This document shows positions 16,076 to 23,168 of a stretch of 36,365 bases of DNA, one piece after another (within the stretch, counting starts at the first letter, position 1; the number at the start of each line of letters is the position of its first letter). The DNA comes from Clostridiales bacterium (GTDB lineage Bacteria > Bacillota > Clostridia > Christensenellales > CAG-138). A program made the position numbers and the translations under genes. The notes under the pieces were generated by a model that had not been told where the DNA came from, did not search any database, and saw nothing but the letters and a program-made list of their open reading frames with translations. The DNA lies in contig SFIR01000016.1 of NCBI GenBank assembly GCA_004556165.1, forward strand, positions 1 through 36,365, read 5' to 3'.

Positions 16076-16104
16076 TTGGTTGGTTTATGTATATGTGATA
16101 AAAT
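16076..16104 (+). promoter_or_regulatory. Extended -10 promoter of the small lipoprotein gene
   Basis: TTGGTT (16076-16081) and TAAAAT (16099-16104) are 17 bp apart, with TG at 16096-16097 one base before the -10, which compensates for the weak -35. Confidence 0.5.
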
Positions 16105-16135
16105 GATGATAGGAAATGAGTAAGGGGTGTTGAAT

Positions 16136-16621
16136 TTGAAAAGATTTTTTCATGCTATGATATTTGCGTTATGTTTTCTTTCGTTGCTTGGATGTTCCAG
16201 CGCAAAAGATGATGCGCTCTATGCGCTCCCTGCGGATGTTTCCGGCATTGAAGATTTCAAGTGCGTTTGTTCAACTGATGGAGAAACGGAATTCGTTATC
16301 AATAATGATTACGCAAAAGAATTATACAGTTATATAACAAGCCTGTGGCAGAACGCAAGAGAAACGAAGATTGACGTCACAGAGCAAAACTATATTTTTC
16401 TTTCTTTTCAAGACGGTGAGCCTTTACTGATTTTAAGTCAGGAACCTAATGCGGACACGTCTAATACTTTTTCAGTGTCTGAGGAACATTTTTATGGGGT
16501 GTTCTGGATTTGCGAAAATGATTATTTGGTATTCACTGCAACGCCAATGACATCCTTTCAAAAATACTACATGCTTCCCGAAGGAACATATAACAAAGTG
16601 CTTGAAATGGTAAAACAGTAG
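16136..16621 (+). CDS. Small lipoprotein of unknown function
   Basis: A predicted lipoprotein of 161 residues: KRFF, a hydrophobic stretch and the lipobox LLGC at about residues 17-20. The TTG at 16136 is the best start because TAAGGGG sits 8 bp before it and it gives a canonical signal peptide; a GTG at 16127 lies inside that ribosome site. No known domain is recognised. The C-terminal part contains aromatic-rich segments (EEHFYGVFWICENDYLVF). The gene is visibly richer in A and T than lysS and greA. It lies inside the 800-bp interval between the two lysS 3'-end copies, so recent acquisition is likely. Confidence 0.75.
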   Translation: MKRFFHAMIFALCFLSLLGCSSAKDDALYALPADVSGIEDFKCVCSTDGETEFVINNDYAKELYSYITSLWQNARETKIDVTEQNYIFLSFQDGEPLLILSQEPNADTSNTFSVSEEHFYGVFWICENDYLVFTATPMTSFQKYYMLPEGTYNKVLEMVKQ

Positions 16622-16770
16622 AACTTAGCTCAATTCAGATCACAACTTAAACCAATAAGTGTTTTTCTGTCTTAACTTATCGAAGCGTATCGAATCTCCG
16701 GAAGCACGATGTTGCTTTCTGTCGAAAATTATCGGGTTCCGGGCCATTTGTTTGACTTGTTAACGAGTTC

Positions 16771-16810
16771 TCCCCACAATGAAGCCTTGGGGCTGATAAG
16801 TTATGATTAC
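16771..16810 (+). repeat. lysS 3'-end direct repeat, copy 2 (remnant)
   Basis: Matches the end of lysS, including the sense ACA-ATG-AAG-CC (encoding TMKP) and the following TGATAA stop pair. It is followed by a GC-rich imperfect hairpin (TACCCCG near 16808 with CCGGGGA near 16830) that looks like a relic of the lysS terminator. It has no ORF of its own. The flanking 16622-16770 holds nothing I can identify. Confidence 0.7.
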
Positions 16811-16876
16811 CCCGTATGTCAAGCGGTATCCGGGGAGCCTGATAAATGAAAGGATTAAGTGAAAGGAAGTAAACCT

Positions 16877-17329
16877 ATGAAATTGAAGCTTATTGTGAAA
16901 TTGGGAGAGCTGATTTTGGGGAAAGCCTATTCCGAAGATGAGCCGAGGGCGGATATGTATTTGCCTATCCGGCTGCTTTCGTTTGCCTTGGTATTATTTG
17001 TTGGCGGAATCGCAGTTGGGGTCTATGCTGTTATAGCCCTATCTATTGCGGCGGCTGTTGCCGCAGCGGCATGCCTCATTTTGGGGATATTGGCTTTGCT
17101 GTGCTGGAAAAACCAGTCGATCCGCATGCTTTCGGATGATTCCTTTGAATACACGACCTTTCTCGGGAACAAAAGGGAATACCGCTTTTCCGATATTACC
17201 GGTCTGAAGCGCAGCAGCGATTCAATGACATTGTTCGTGGGCAGCGGCAAAGTTCATATCGAGACCTGCGCTATTCTAACGGATAAGCTTGTTGAAAGGA
17301 TTGATCGGGAATTGGATAGAATAGCCTGA
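16877..17329 (+). CDS. Small membrane protein of unknown function with PH-like tail
   Basis: A protein of 150 residues with two closely spaced membrane helices (about residues 32-52 and 55-78) and a hydrophilic C-terminal half. The pattern FEYTTFLGNKREYRFSDI, then a short beta segment and VHIETCAILTDKLVERI, resembles bacterial PH-like domains that follow a membrane anchor in small Bacillota proteins. The assignment is by pattern only. ATG 16877 has AAGGAAG 7 bp upstream; the in-frame GTG at 16859 has none. There is no operon partner, and a terminator lies 160 bp downstream. Confidence 0.7.
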   Translation: MKLKLIVKLGELILGKAYSEDEPRADMYLPIRLLSFALVLFVGGIAVGVYAVIALSIAAAVAAAACLILGILALLCWKNQSIRMLSDDSFEYTTFLGNKREYRFSDITGLKRSSDSMTLFVGSGKVHIETCAILTDKLVERIDRELDRIA

Positions 17330-17816
17330 ATCCCGAAGCGTAAATCCTCGCAGGCTGAAGCCCGATAGTCAAAAAACCTGTGTTCAGTTTTCCGGCTCGG
17401 TAATCATTTGGAAATTCCTTCAACATCAATTCTCGTATCAACCGATGCGGAAAAATGTGCAGAAAGAAGTAAATTATTATCATAGAAATGGATAGTCCTT
17501 TTAGCGGGCTATCCCTTTTTTGCATAAAATCCCCTGAACGCAACACAAATTGAGTTCCGTGTCGTTCAGTTGAGCCATCCCCTCCGATATAATAAGGGCA
17601 TCAAACCGGTGAGCAAAAATGAAGGCAGAAAGCCCTCTTGCTTTTTGGAAAGCACCCGATAATCCAAACTTTGCCAATCCGAACAAGTGAAGCCTTTTCA
17701 AAGCAGGCAGCTACTCCGTATATCGGGGCTGATGTTTCCGTACCCTTAGCGGCTTTTCTTGCCTCTGTGCATAAGGGCAGGGAAGACGCAGGAATTTTCC
17801 GCGTCTCCCCTTATTT
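17330..17816. other. Gene-poor interval between the membrane protein and the feo operon
   Basis: 487 bp without a convincing coding sequence. It holds the terminator at 17490-17521, a promoter-like pair at 17565-17593 (TTCAGT-17-TATAAT, plus strand) and a hairpin at 17781-17806. Open frames here lack ribosome sites and recognisable protein character. A short plus-strand RNA from about 17602 to the hairpin is possible. Confidence 0.4.
17490..17521 (+). terminator. Intrinsic terminator
   Basis: GGATAGTCC (17490-17498) pairs with GGGCTATCC (17506-17514; one G-U pair) with a 7-nt loop, followed by CTTTTTT. It is probably the end of the transcript from 16877. Confidence 0.8.
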
Positions 17817-17823
17817 TTATTTC
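17781..17823 (+). terminator. Hairpin with trailing T-rich run
   Basis: GAAGACGC and GCGTCTCC (with inner GGA/TCC pairing) form a stem over about 17781-17806, followed on the plus strand by CCTTATTTTTATTT. On the minus strand it lies just after the Cys-rich gene but has no T tract, so it looks plus-directed. Confidence 0.45.
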
Positions 17824-17990
17824 TTATGATGGCAGGAACCGCCCATCGGGCAGTCGGCACATCCGCATCCGCAGGCGGATTTCCCTTTCTTCTTATTCCT
17901 CACCATACTGACTATTATCGCCGCAATAACGGCAATCAAAGCAGCGCAAATGATAATCGCGGCAATATTGTCCTTTAGCCAAGCAAGCAT
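17817..17990 (-). CDS. FeoB-associated Cys-rich membrane protein
   Basis: A 57-residue protein: a short N-terminus, one membrane helix (about residues 9-30), a basic KKKGK patch and a cysteine-rich tail with CGCGCADCPMGGSCHHKK. This is the FeoB-associated Cys-rich family, thought to fill the role of FeoC in many Bacillota and possibly to bind iron. AAAGGAGG lies 6 bp before the ATG, and the gene follows feoB by 14 bp, so it is the last gene of the feo operon. The helix-plus-cysteine layout and the position make this call reliable although the protein is very short. Confidence 0.9.
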   Translation of the reverse strand: MLAWLKDNIAAIIICAALIAVIAAIIVSMVRNKKKGKSACGCGCADCPMGGSCHHKK

Positions 17991-18004
17991 ATTATTACCT
18001 CCTT

Positions 18005-20431
18005 TTACAGCCTTTTATTTGACACCTTAACGCTTTTTGTCGGCTTATTTGCCTCGGAACAGCGTTTAATGAACATCATATATACGATAACAGCAAGAAC
18101 GGCAAATGCCGCAATAAGGCCGAATACATTCGGGTTTCCTGTGAATAACGAGCCGAATTGATAGATCATCAGGGAGATTGCATAAGCAAACACGCACTGA
18201 TAGCCGATTGCGAACCAAGTCCACTTTGCGGAATTCATTTCACGCTTAATAGCGCCGATTGCCGCAAAGCAGGGAGCGCAAAGCAGGTTGAACACCAGGA
18301 AGGAATAAGCGGCAAGCCGTGTCATTCCCTCAAAATCAAGCACGCCGAATACGCCGACAACCTCTTCCTTTGCAACAAGACCCATGATGGTTGCAACGGT
18401 TGCCTTGATATTTCCGAAGCCGAGCGGTGCGAAGACCCGGCAAAGGGCGCTTCCAATCATACCGAGCACGCTGTTTTCAAGCTCCATTTCGGTGCTGAAT
18501 GTAAACGCACCATCCATCATGCCGAAGCAGGAGCCCGCCCAGATGACGATTGAGGAAAGGAGGATAATCGTTCCTGCCTTCTTAATAAACGACCATGCGC
18601 GTTCCCACATGGAGCGCAGCACATTGCCGACGGTCGGCCAGTGGTAAGCAGGCAGCTCCATAACAAAGGGAGCGGGGTCTCCTGCAAACATCTTGGTTTT
18701 CTTCAGCATAATACCGGAAATAATGATGGCGGCAATACCGATGAAATATGCGCTGGGAGCTACCCACCATGCGCCGCCGAATAAGGCGGAGGCAATCAGA
18801 GCGATAATCGGGAGCTTTGCGCCGCAGGGGATAAAGGTGGTTGTCATAATCGTCATACGGCGGTCACGCTCGTTTTCGATGGTACGGGATGCCATAATTC
18901 CGGGAACTCCGCAGCCCGTGCCGATAAGCATCGGAATAAAGGATTTGCCGGAAAGCCCGAATTTGCGGAAAATACGGTCCAGCACGAAAGCAATTCGAGC
19001 CATGTATCCGCAGGATTCCAGGAAAGCAAGCAGAATAAAGAGCACAAGCATCTGCGGAACAAAGCCGAGAACCGCGCCAACGCCGCCGATGATACCGTCA
19101 AGGAGCAGACTGTTCAGCCATTCCGGACTGTTTGCGGCTTCAAGCCCTTTTTCGGCAAGCACGGGAATTCCCGGCACCCATACTCCGTATTCGGACGGAT
19201 CGGGTACGCCCTCCGCCTCTTCACTAAGAGCCGCATCGTAGATTTCGGAAATATCATAGCCTTCCTCTGCCAGTGAATCCGCATAGAAGCCGTAAGCTTC
19301 ATCAAATGCACCGAAATCCTCATCGGCAATCGCTGCCATAATATATTCTGCTCCGGCCACGCCCTTCTCGGCGGCGGCGTCAACAAGAGAAATCATCTCG
19401 TCAGTCCAGATATTCTCGACCGCATAATCCTTCATTGCGTCATTATAAGCAGAGGTGCCGATCCCCAAAAGATGCCAGCCGTCGCCGAACACACCGTCAT
19501 TTGCCCAGTCGGTCGCAAAAGTACCGACGGTGGATACCGCAATATAGTAAACAAGGAACATAACGACCGCAAAAATCGGGAGAGCCGCAAAACGGTTGGT
19601 AACAACCCTATCAATCTTATCGGAGGTTGACAGCTTTCCGGACGATTTCTTCTTGTAACAGCCCTTAATGGCCTGACCGATATAGATATAGCGCTCGTTG
19701 GTGATGATGGATTCCGCGTCATCATCCAGCTCATCCTCAACCGCCTTTATATCGGCTTCGATATGCTCCAAAACCGCCTTATCGAGCTTAATCCGTTCAA
19801 GCACCTTATCATCGCGCTCAAAGATTTTAATGGCATACCAGCGCTGCTGCTCCTCGGGCAGATTATGCACTGCCGCTTCCTCTATATGCGCGAGCGCATG
19901 CTCCACCGTCCCCGAGAAGATATGCCCGGGGACTGTTCTGCCGTTCTTCGCAGCATCAACGGCAGCTTCCGCCGCCTCCATTATCCCGGTGCCTTTCAGA
20001 GCGGAGATTTCAACCACCTTACAGCCAAGCTCACGGGACAGCTCCTCCGTATTGATCCTGTCCCCGTTCTTCTTCACCACATCCATCATATTTATCGCGA
20101 CAATAACAGGAATACCAAGCTCGGTAAGCTGTGTGGTAAGATACAGGTTTCTTTCAAGATTTGTGCCGTCGATGATGTTCAAAACCGCATCCGGACGCTC
20201 GATGATAAGATAGTTTCTTGCCACCACTTCCTCCGGCGTGTACGGAGAAAGGGAATAAATTCCCGGAAGGTCGGTAATCACAACATCATTGTGCTTCTTC
20301 AGCTTTCCTTCCTTCTTTTCGACCGTAACACCCGGCCAGTTTCCGACGAACTGATTCGAGCCGGTCAGTGCGTTGAACAGGGTCGTTTTACCGCTGTTCG
20401 GATTACCCACAAGGGCAATACGAAAATCCAT
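18005..20431 (-). CDS. feoB: FeoB, ferrous iron transporter, full-length form
   Basis: Fe(II) permease of 808 residues. The N-terminal G protein has GNPNSGKTT (9-17), switch I GNWPGVTVEKKEG, DLPG (about 57) and NMMD (about 118). A helical GDI region follows, then the membrane domain with gate motifs GTGCGVPGIMASRTI and TTFIPCGAKLP. Between the first and second membrane helices (about residues 303-440) there is an unusually long acidic, extracytoplasmic loop (for example YGFYADSLAEEGYDISEIY). GAGGAATG precedes the start. It follows two feoA genes and precedes the Cys-rich gene in one operon. It differs greatly from the 612-residue FeoB at 3317. Confidence 0.95.
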   Translation of the reverse strand: MDFRIALVGNPNSGKTTLFNALTGSNQFVGNWPGVTVEKKEGKLKKHNDVVITDLPGIYSLSPYTPEEVVARNYLIIERPDAVLNIIDGTNLERNLYLTTQLTELGIPVIVAINMMDVVKKNGDRINTEELSRELGCKVVEISALKGTGIMEAAEAAVDAAKNGRTVPGHIFSGTVEHALAHIEEAAVHNLPEEQQRWYAIKIFERDDKVLERIKLDKAVLEHIEADIKAVEDELDDDAESIITNERYIYIGQAIKGCYKKKSSGKLSTSDKIDRVVTNRFAALPIFAVVMFLVYYIAVSTVGTFATDWANDGVFGDGWHLLGIGTSAYNDAMKDYAVENIWTDEMISLVDAAAEKGVAGAEYIMAAIADEDFGAFDEAYGFYADSLAEEGYDISEIYDAALSEEAEGVPDPSEYGVWVPGIPVLAEKGLEAANSPEWLNSLLLDGIIGGVGAVLGFVPQMLVLFILLAFLESCGYMARIAFVLDRIFRKFGLSGKSFIPMLIGTGCGVPGIMASRTIENERDRRMTIMTTTFIPCGAKLPIIALIASALFGGAWWVAPSAYFIGIAAIIISGIMLKKTKMFAGDPAPFVMELPAYHWPTVGNVLRSMWERAWSFIKKAGTIILLSSIVIWAGSCFGMMDGAFTFSTEMELENSVLGMIGSALCRVFAPLGFGNIKATVATIMGLVAKEEVVGVFGVLDFEGMTRLAAYSFLVFNLLCAPCFAAIGAIKREMNSAKWTWFAIGYQCVFAYAISLMIYQFGSLFTGNPNVFGLIAAFAVLAVIVYMMFIKRCSEANKPTKSVKVSNKRL

Positions 20432-20451
20432 ATGTCATTCCTCACTTTCTT

Positions 20452-20469
20452 GATTAGCCTATGCTAACC
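20452..20469. promoter_or_regulatory. Degenerate GGTTAGC-type operator before feoB
   Basis: GATTAGCCTATGCTAACC keeps the TTAGC-N4-GCTAA core of the two palindromes at 21033 and 21067. It lies 20 bp upstream of the feoB start and may control an internal promoter (a TTGAAA lies just upstream of it on the minus strand). Confidence 0.6.
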
Positions 20470-20476
20470 GTTGTTT

Positions 20477-20499
20477 CAAAAAATATGGGGTTTCCCCCC
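20477..20499 (-). terminator. Possible attenuator between feoA and feoB
   Basis: On the minus strand a short GGGG-AAA-CCCC hairpin is followed by ATATTTTTTG. The stem is only 4-5 bp, so any effect would be partial termination inside the operon. Confidence 0.3.
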
Positions 20500-20512
20500 T
20501 AAGCAGTCTCAG

Positions 20513-20734
20513 CTACTCTGTTTCAATCATTTCTGCGTCTGATTTACGAATCGAAAGCTCGTACCCGCGGACTGTAACCTCAATCGGATCGCCGAGAGGC
20601 GCAACCTTTCGGATATGTACCTCCGCGCCCTTCGTCAGCCCCATATCCATAATACGCCGCTTGACCGCTCCTTCGCCGTGAAGCTTTACGACCTTGACCG
20701 TATCGCCGACCCTTGCCTGCTTCAGAGTCTTCAT
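20513..20734 (-). CDS. feoA: FeoA-like protein, second operon gene
   Basis: A 73-residue SH3-like FeoA with the conserved KRRIMDMGLTKGAEVHI and APLGDPIEVTVRGYELSIR segments, which include the PLGDP turn typical of true FeoA. It should bind and regulate FeoB. AAGGAGG lies upstream of ATG 20734. It lies 47 bp after the other feoA and 81 bp before feoB. Of the two feoA genes in this operon it is the closer to the classical family. Confidence 0.93.
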   Translation of the reverse strand: MKTLKQARVGDTVKVVKLHGEGAVKRRIMDMGLTKGAEVHIRKVAPLGDPIEVTVRGYELSIRKSDAEMIETE

Positions 20735-20781
20735 GCCTTTTCTCCTCCTTGAAATGTATTTTTTATAAACCGCACGGAAAA

Positions 20782-20994
20782 TCAGATCATAATCTTCTGC
20801 GCCATTTCCTTACTGACTGCAATGCGTGATTCCTTGACATTTACAATGACATTACCGCCGATGGTGTTTATCACCGTAACGGCCCCTCCCACAACAAAGC
20901 CGAGATTTTCGAGATGAGCTTTGACTTCCTGTTTGCCCCCGATTCTTCTGATGATATTCTCCTCTCCGACTTCTGCAAGCGTAAGCGGCATCAT
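20782..20994 (-). CDS. feoA: FeoA-like protein, first operon gene
   Basis: A 70-residue FeoA-domain protein with EVKAHLENLGFVVGGAVTVINTIGGNVIVNVKESRIAVS (in outline), lacking the PLGDP turn. Such paired FeoA paralogues occur in many Clostridia feo operons and may form a heteromeric partner for FeoB. Two ATG codons stand at the start (20994 and 20991); GGGAGGAAG precedes both. It is the first gene behind the operator-bearing promoter. Confidence 0.9.
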   Translation of the reverse strand: MMPLTLAEVGEENIIRRIGGKQEVKAHLENLGFVVGGAVTVINTIGGNVIVNVKESRIAVSKEMAQKIMI

Positions 20995-21032
20995 ATTATC
21001 TTCCTCCCTTTCCTTCCCCGGAGCATATCTAT

Positions 21033-21050
21033 GGTTAGCATTTGCTAACC
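21033..21050. promoter_or_regulatory. GGTTAGC palindrome, operator 2 of the feo operon
   Basis: GGTTAGC-ATTT-GCTAACC is a perfect 7-bp inverted repeat in the transcribed leader, 39 bp before the first feoA. Its centre is 34 bp from that of the next palindrome. Confidence 0.75.
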
Positions 21051-21063
21051 TTTTGCCTCAAAT

Positions 21064-21087
21064 ATTGGTTAGCTCTCGCTAACCAAT
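21064..21087. promoter_or_regulatory. GGTTAGC palindrome, operator 1 of the feo operon
   Basis: ATTGGTTAGC-TCTC-GCTAACCAAT is a perfect 10-bp inverted repeat that begins 3 bp downstream of the -10 box, over the transcription start. The half-site resembles the GGTTAG half of DtxR/IdeR-type iron operators, but with a wider 4-bp centre. Repression by a metal-loaded DtxR-like protein is the likely function. Confidence 0.75.
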
Positions 21088-21090
21088 AAC

Positions 21091-21119
21091 ATTTTATTCA
21101 TCCCGAATTCCTTTGTCAA
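21091..21119 (-). promoter_or_regulatory. Sigma-A promoter of the feoA-feoA-feoB operon
   Basis: On the minus strand a perfect TTGACA (21114-21119) and TAAAAT (21091-21096) are 17 bp apart, immediately followed by two palindromic operators. Confidence 0.85.
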
Positions 21120-21149
21120 TAGGTTACTAAAAAAAGTTTCATATATAAT

Positions 21150-21290
21150 TCAGGCTCGAAAACAGCTCTTTCGGTAAAGATTAACCGTTATGCCGAGCAT
21201 GCTGCACAAATCCTCAGTCGTTCTTTTAGGAATAAAGCATACCATTCCGCTATGTATATGTATGTCGGCGTGTACAAAAAAGGGGCTGCA
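21150..21290 (-). pseudogene. Possible gene remnant at the chromosome/element border
   Basis: On the minus strand a frame ending at TGA 21150-21152 reads HADIHIHSGMVCFIPKR, then TTEDLCSMLGITVNLYRK. It looks protein-like but has no start codon with a ribosome site, and a stop lies just upstream near 21290. I do not recognise the family. It may be the 3' end of a chromosomal gene cut by the mobile element, or chance. Confidence 0.25.
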
Positions 21291-21307
21291 TTAGAGTCGT
21301 ACTCTAA
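21291..21307. repeat. Inverted repeat near the left end of the mobile element
   Basis: TTAGAGT-CGT-ACTCTAA is a perfect 7-bp inverted repeat 61 bp outside the recombinase gene. Its position suggests a recombinase or attachment-site function. A second end for comparison is not in the window. Confidence 0.3.
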
Positions 21308-21330
21308 AGGACAGTCGCTATGTAGGATGC

Positions 21331-21364
21331 GGTGTAGCCCGTGAGGGCTGCACCGTTTTCCTTT
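21331..21364 (+). terminator. Plus-directed terminator at the element's left end
   Basis: GGTGTAGCCC (21331-21340), loop GTGA, GGGCTGCACC (21345-21354; one wobble pair), then GTTTTCCTTTG. No plus-strand gene precedes it, so it may insulate the recombinase from outside transcription. Confidence 0.65.
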
Positions 21365-21367
21365 GTT

Positions 21368-22960
21368 TCAAGCGGATTTCAGCGGGTTTTCTCTCATTTC
21401 TTCCATTGCCGCAATCAGTTCCTTTTCGGTCGGAATATTGATTATCCCCACAGCAGTAAAAGAAATATCAACGGGAACGTGTTTCAAGCCGTCTTCGCCC
21501 TTTTCGCTGTTGTGGACTTCAATTCGCTTGATCAAAGTATTTACAATGGTGGGTGTTAATTCTTTTAAGTCAGTACACTCTCGAATTGCCTCAAGAAAAA
21601 CCTTCAAATCAATCTTTTCCTGTTCGGCTTTTCTAACTGACTGCTCGTCGTGCTCAACTGCGGCGAGCAGTTCTTTTTGTTCCTTTTCGTAGTTTGCAGA
21701 CATACGGCAGAATCGTTCATCGGAAATCTTGCCAAGCACATTGTCCTCATAAATTCGCTCAATCAGCATATCGAGTTCTTTGATACGCCGTTTGGAGTTC
21801 TCAATATTTTGCTTCATATTACGAATATTTATCTCTCTGCCGAGTGTATTTTGCTTTGCAAAGAGATAAAGGAACACCGGCTCAAATTCCTGGACATACT
21901 TGGCGACCTTCCGTATCGTATCAAGTACCAATTCTTTCAGCACGGAGTCACGGATAAAATGGATGGTGCAGGAGCCTCGGTTTTCTTTGTACTGTGAACA
22001 TCGGTAAAACTCTTGTCCGTCTTTAATGCTTTTTGAAGCGCAGTAATACAGTTTAGAGCCACAGTCGGCACAGTAAAGAAGTCCCGAAAACATACTCGTT
22101 TTTCCCGTTGCCGTATTTCTGCGGCGATGCTTTCTGAGTTCCTGCACTCTTTCGAAAGTATCTTCATCAATAATCGCTTCTTGTGTGTTCGGAATGATCT
22201 GCCATTCTTCTTCGGGAATGTGCACCTTTTTCTTAACCTTGAAGCTGACAAATGTGCTTTTGAAATTAACGGTACATCCGGCGTACTGACGATTTTCAAG
22301 AATATGCCTTACCGTTACCTGATCCCATCTATATGGATTTTGCGGTCTCGGGTTGGAGGCTTTTATGCCTTTCCTGTAATAATGCTCCGTAGGACATATG
22401 ATTTGTTCATCTTCTAACCGCCGTGCGATTTTCATTGGTCCGAGTCCTGCAAGACACAGTTCAAAGATATATCGAACAACCTTTGCAGCCGGCTCGTCGA
22501 TTATCCATTGTTTCGGATTATCGGTAGATTTCATATACCCAAAAGGAACTGCGGAGGATACTCGCTCGCCATTTTCCGCTTCTGACTTCCAAACAGCTTT
22601 TATCTTTTTGCTTGTCTGTTCTGCGTACCACTCGTTAAAAATATTATAGAATGGCATCATCTCAAGTCCCGTTCCCGTAAGAGTGTTTACATTTTCCTGA
22701 ATAGCAATAAAGGTTATTCCAAGAGACGGATAAACAACTTGCGTCAGTCTGCCCATTTCAATCGTTTCTCTGCCGAAACGGGACAAGTCTTTCACGATAA
22801 TTGCACCGATTTCGCCGTTTTCCGCCATCTGCTGCATACGCTTAAATCCGGGGCGGTCAAAGGTTGTCCCTGAAATTCCGTCGTCTACAAAAAACTCAGG
22901 ATGAAGGTATCCGTTCTCCTTGGCATATTGAGTGAGGATTGCCTTCTGAGACGAGATTTG
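21368..22960 (-). pseudogene. Large serine recombinase (TnpX-like), N-terminus missing
   Basis: A transposon-type large serine recombinase. The frame stays open from 22960, but homologous sequence begins abruptly at ISSQKAILTQYAKENGY. It continues with FVDDGISGTTFDRPGF and GAIIVKDLSRFGRE of the resolvase domain, the recombinase domain, a zinc ribbon (CADCG and RCSQYKENRGSC) and a C-terminal coiled coil. The first 25-30 residues, which hold the YxRxS segment with the nucleophilic serine, are absent, and an in-frame TGA stands at 22961-22963. The first usable ATG is 22837. Without the serine the protein cannot cut DNA. It would have moved the element that carries the relaxase and cargo. Confidence 0.88.
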
Positions 22961-22984
22961 TCAAGGTGGTTTTCTGCAAAAGGA

Positions 22985-23032
22985 TATCAAAAGAGCAATG
23001 GGGCTGCCACACGTCATTTGTATGGCAGCCCC
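22985..23032 (-). terminator. Probable terminator of the helicase operon
   Basis: GGGGCTGCCA (23000-23009) and TGGCAGCCCC (23023-23032) form a perfect 10-bp stem with a 13-nt loop. On the minus strand it is followed by ATTGCTCTTTTGATA. The exit resembles that of the relaxase terminator (CTTTGATA). The rest of 22961-23168 contains no gene I can see. Confidence 0.6.
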
Positions 23033-23168
23033 TCCACAATTTAATGCTAATGCGCAACTGATCTGCTTAAATGGGCAGCAAAGTCAAGCGGTTGATACAT
23101 TTCTTAATGCAAGCAGCACTGATGACGGTCAAGTTGGAACGCTTTATCGTGTTTATTTATGGCACTAT

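Noticed and set aside
16127..16135. GTG start for the small lipoprotein
   Set aside because: The GTG overlaps the AGGGG ribosome site; the TTG at 16136 has proper spacing and gives a standard signal peptide.
17638..17829. Possible 63-codon gene on the plus strand
   Set aside because: It has no ribosome site or recognisable family, starts with a non-ATG codon, and overlaps a hairpin and the 3' end of the Cys-rich gene.
23000..23032. 10-bp perfect inverted repeat read as a transposon end
   Set aside because: Its position after the helicase gene and the minus-strand exit CTCTTTTGATA fit a terminator better; no matching repeat is seen at the other side of the cargo.
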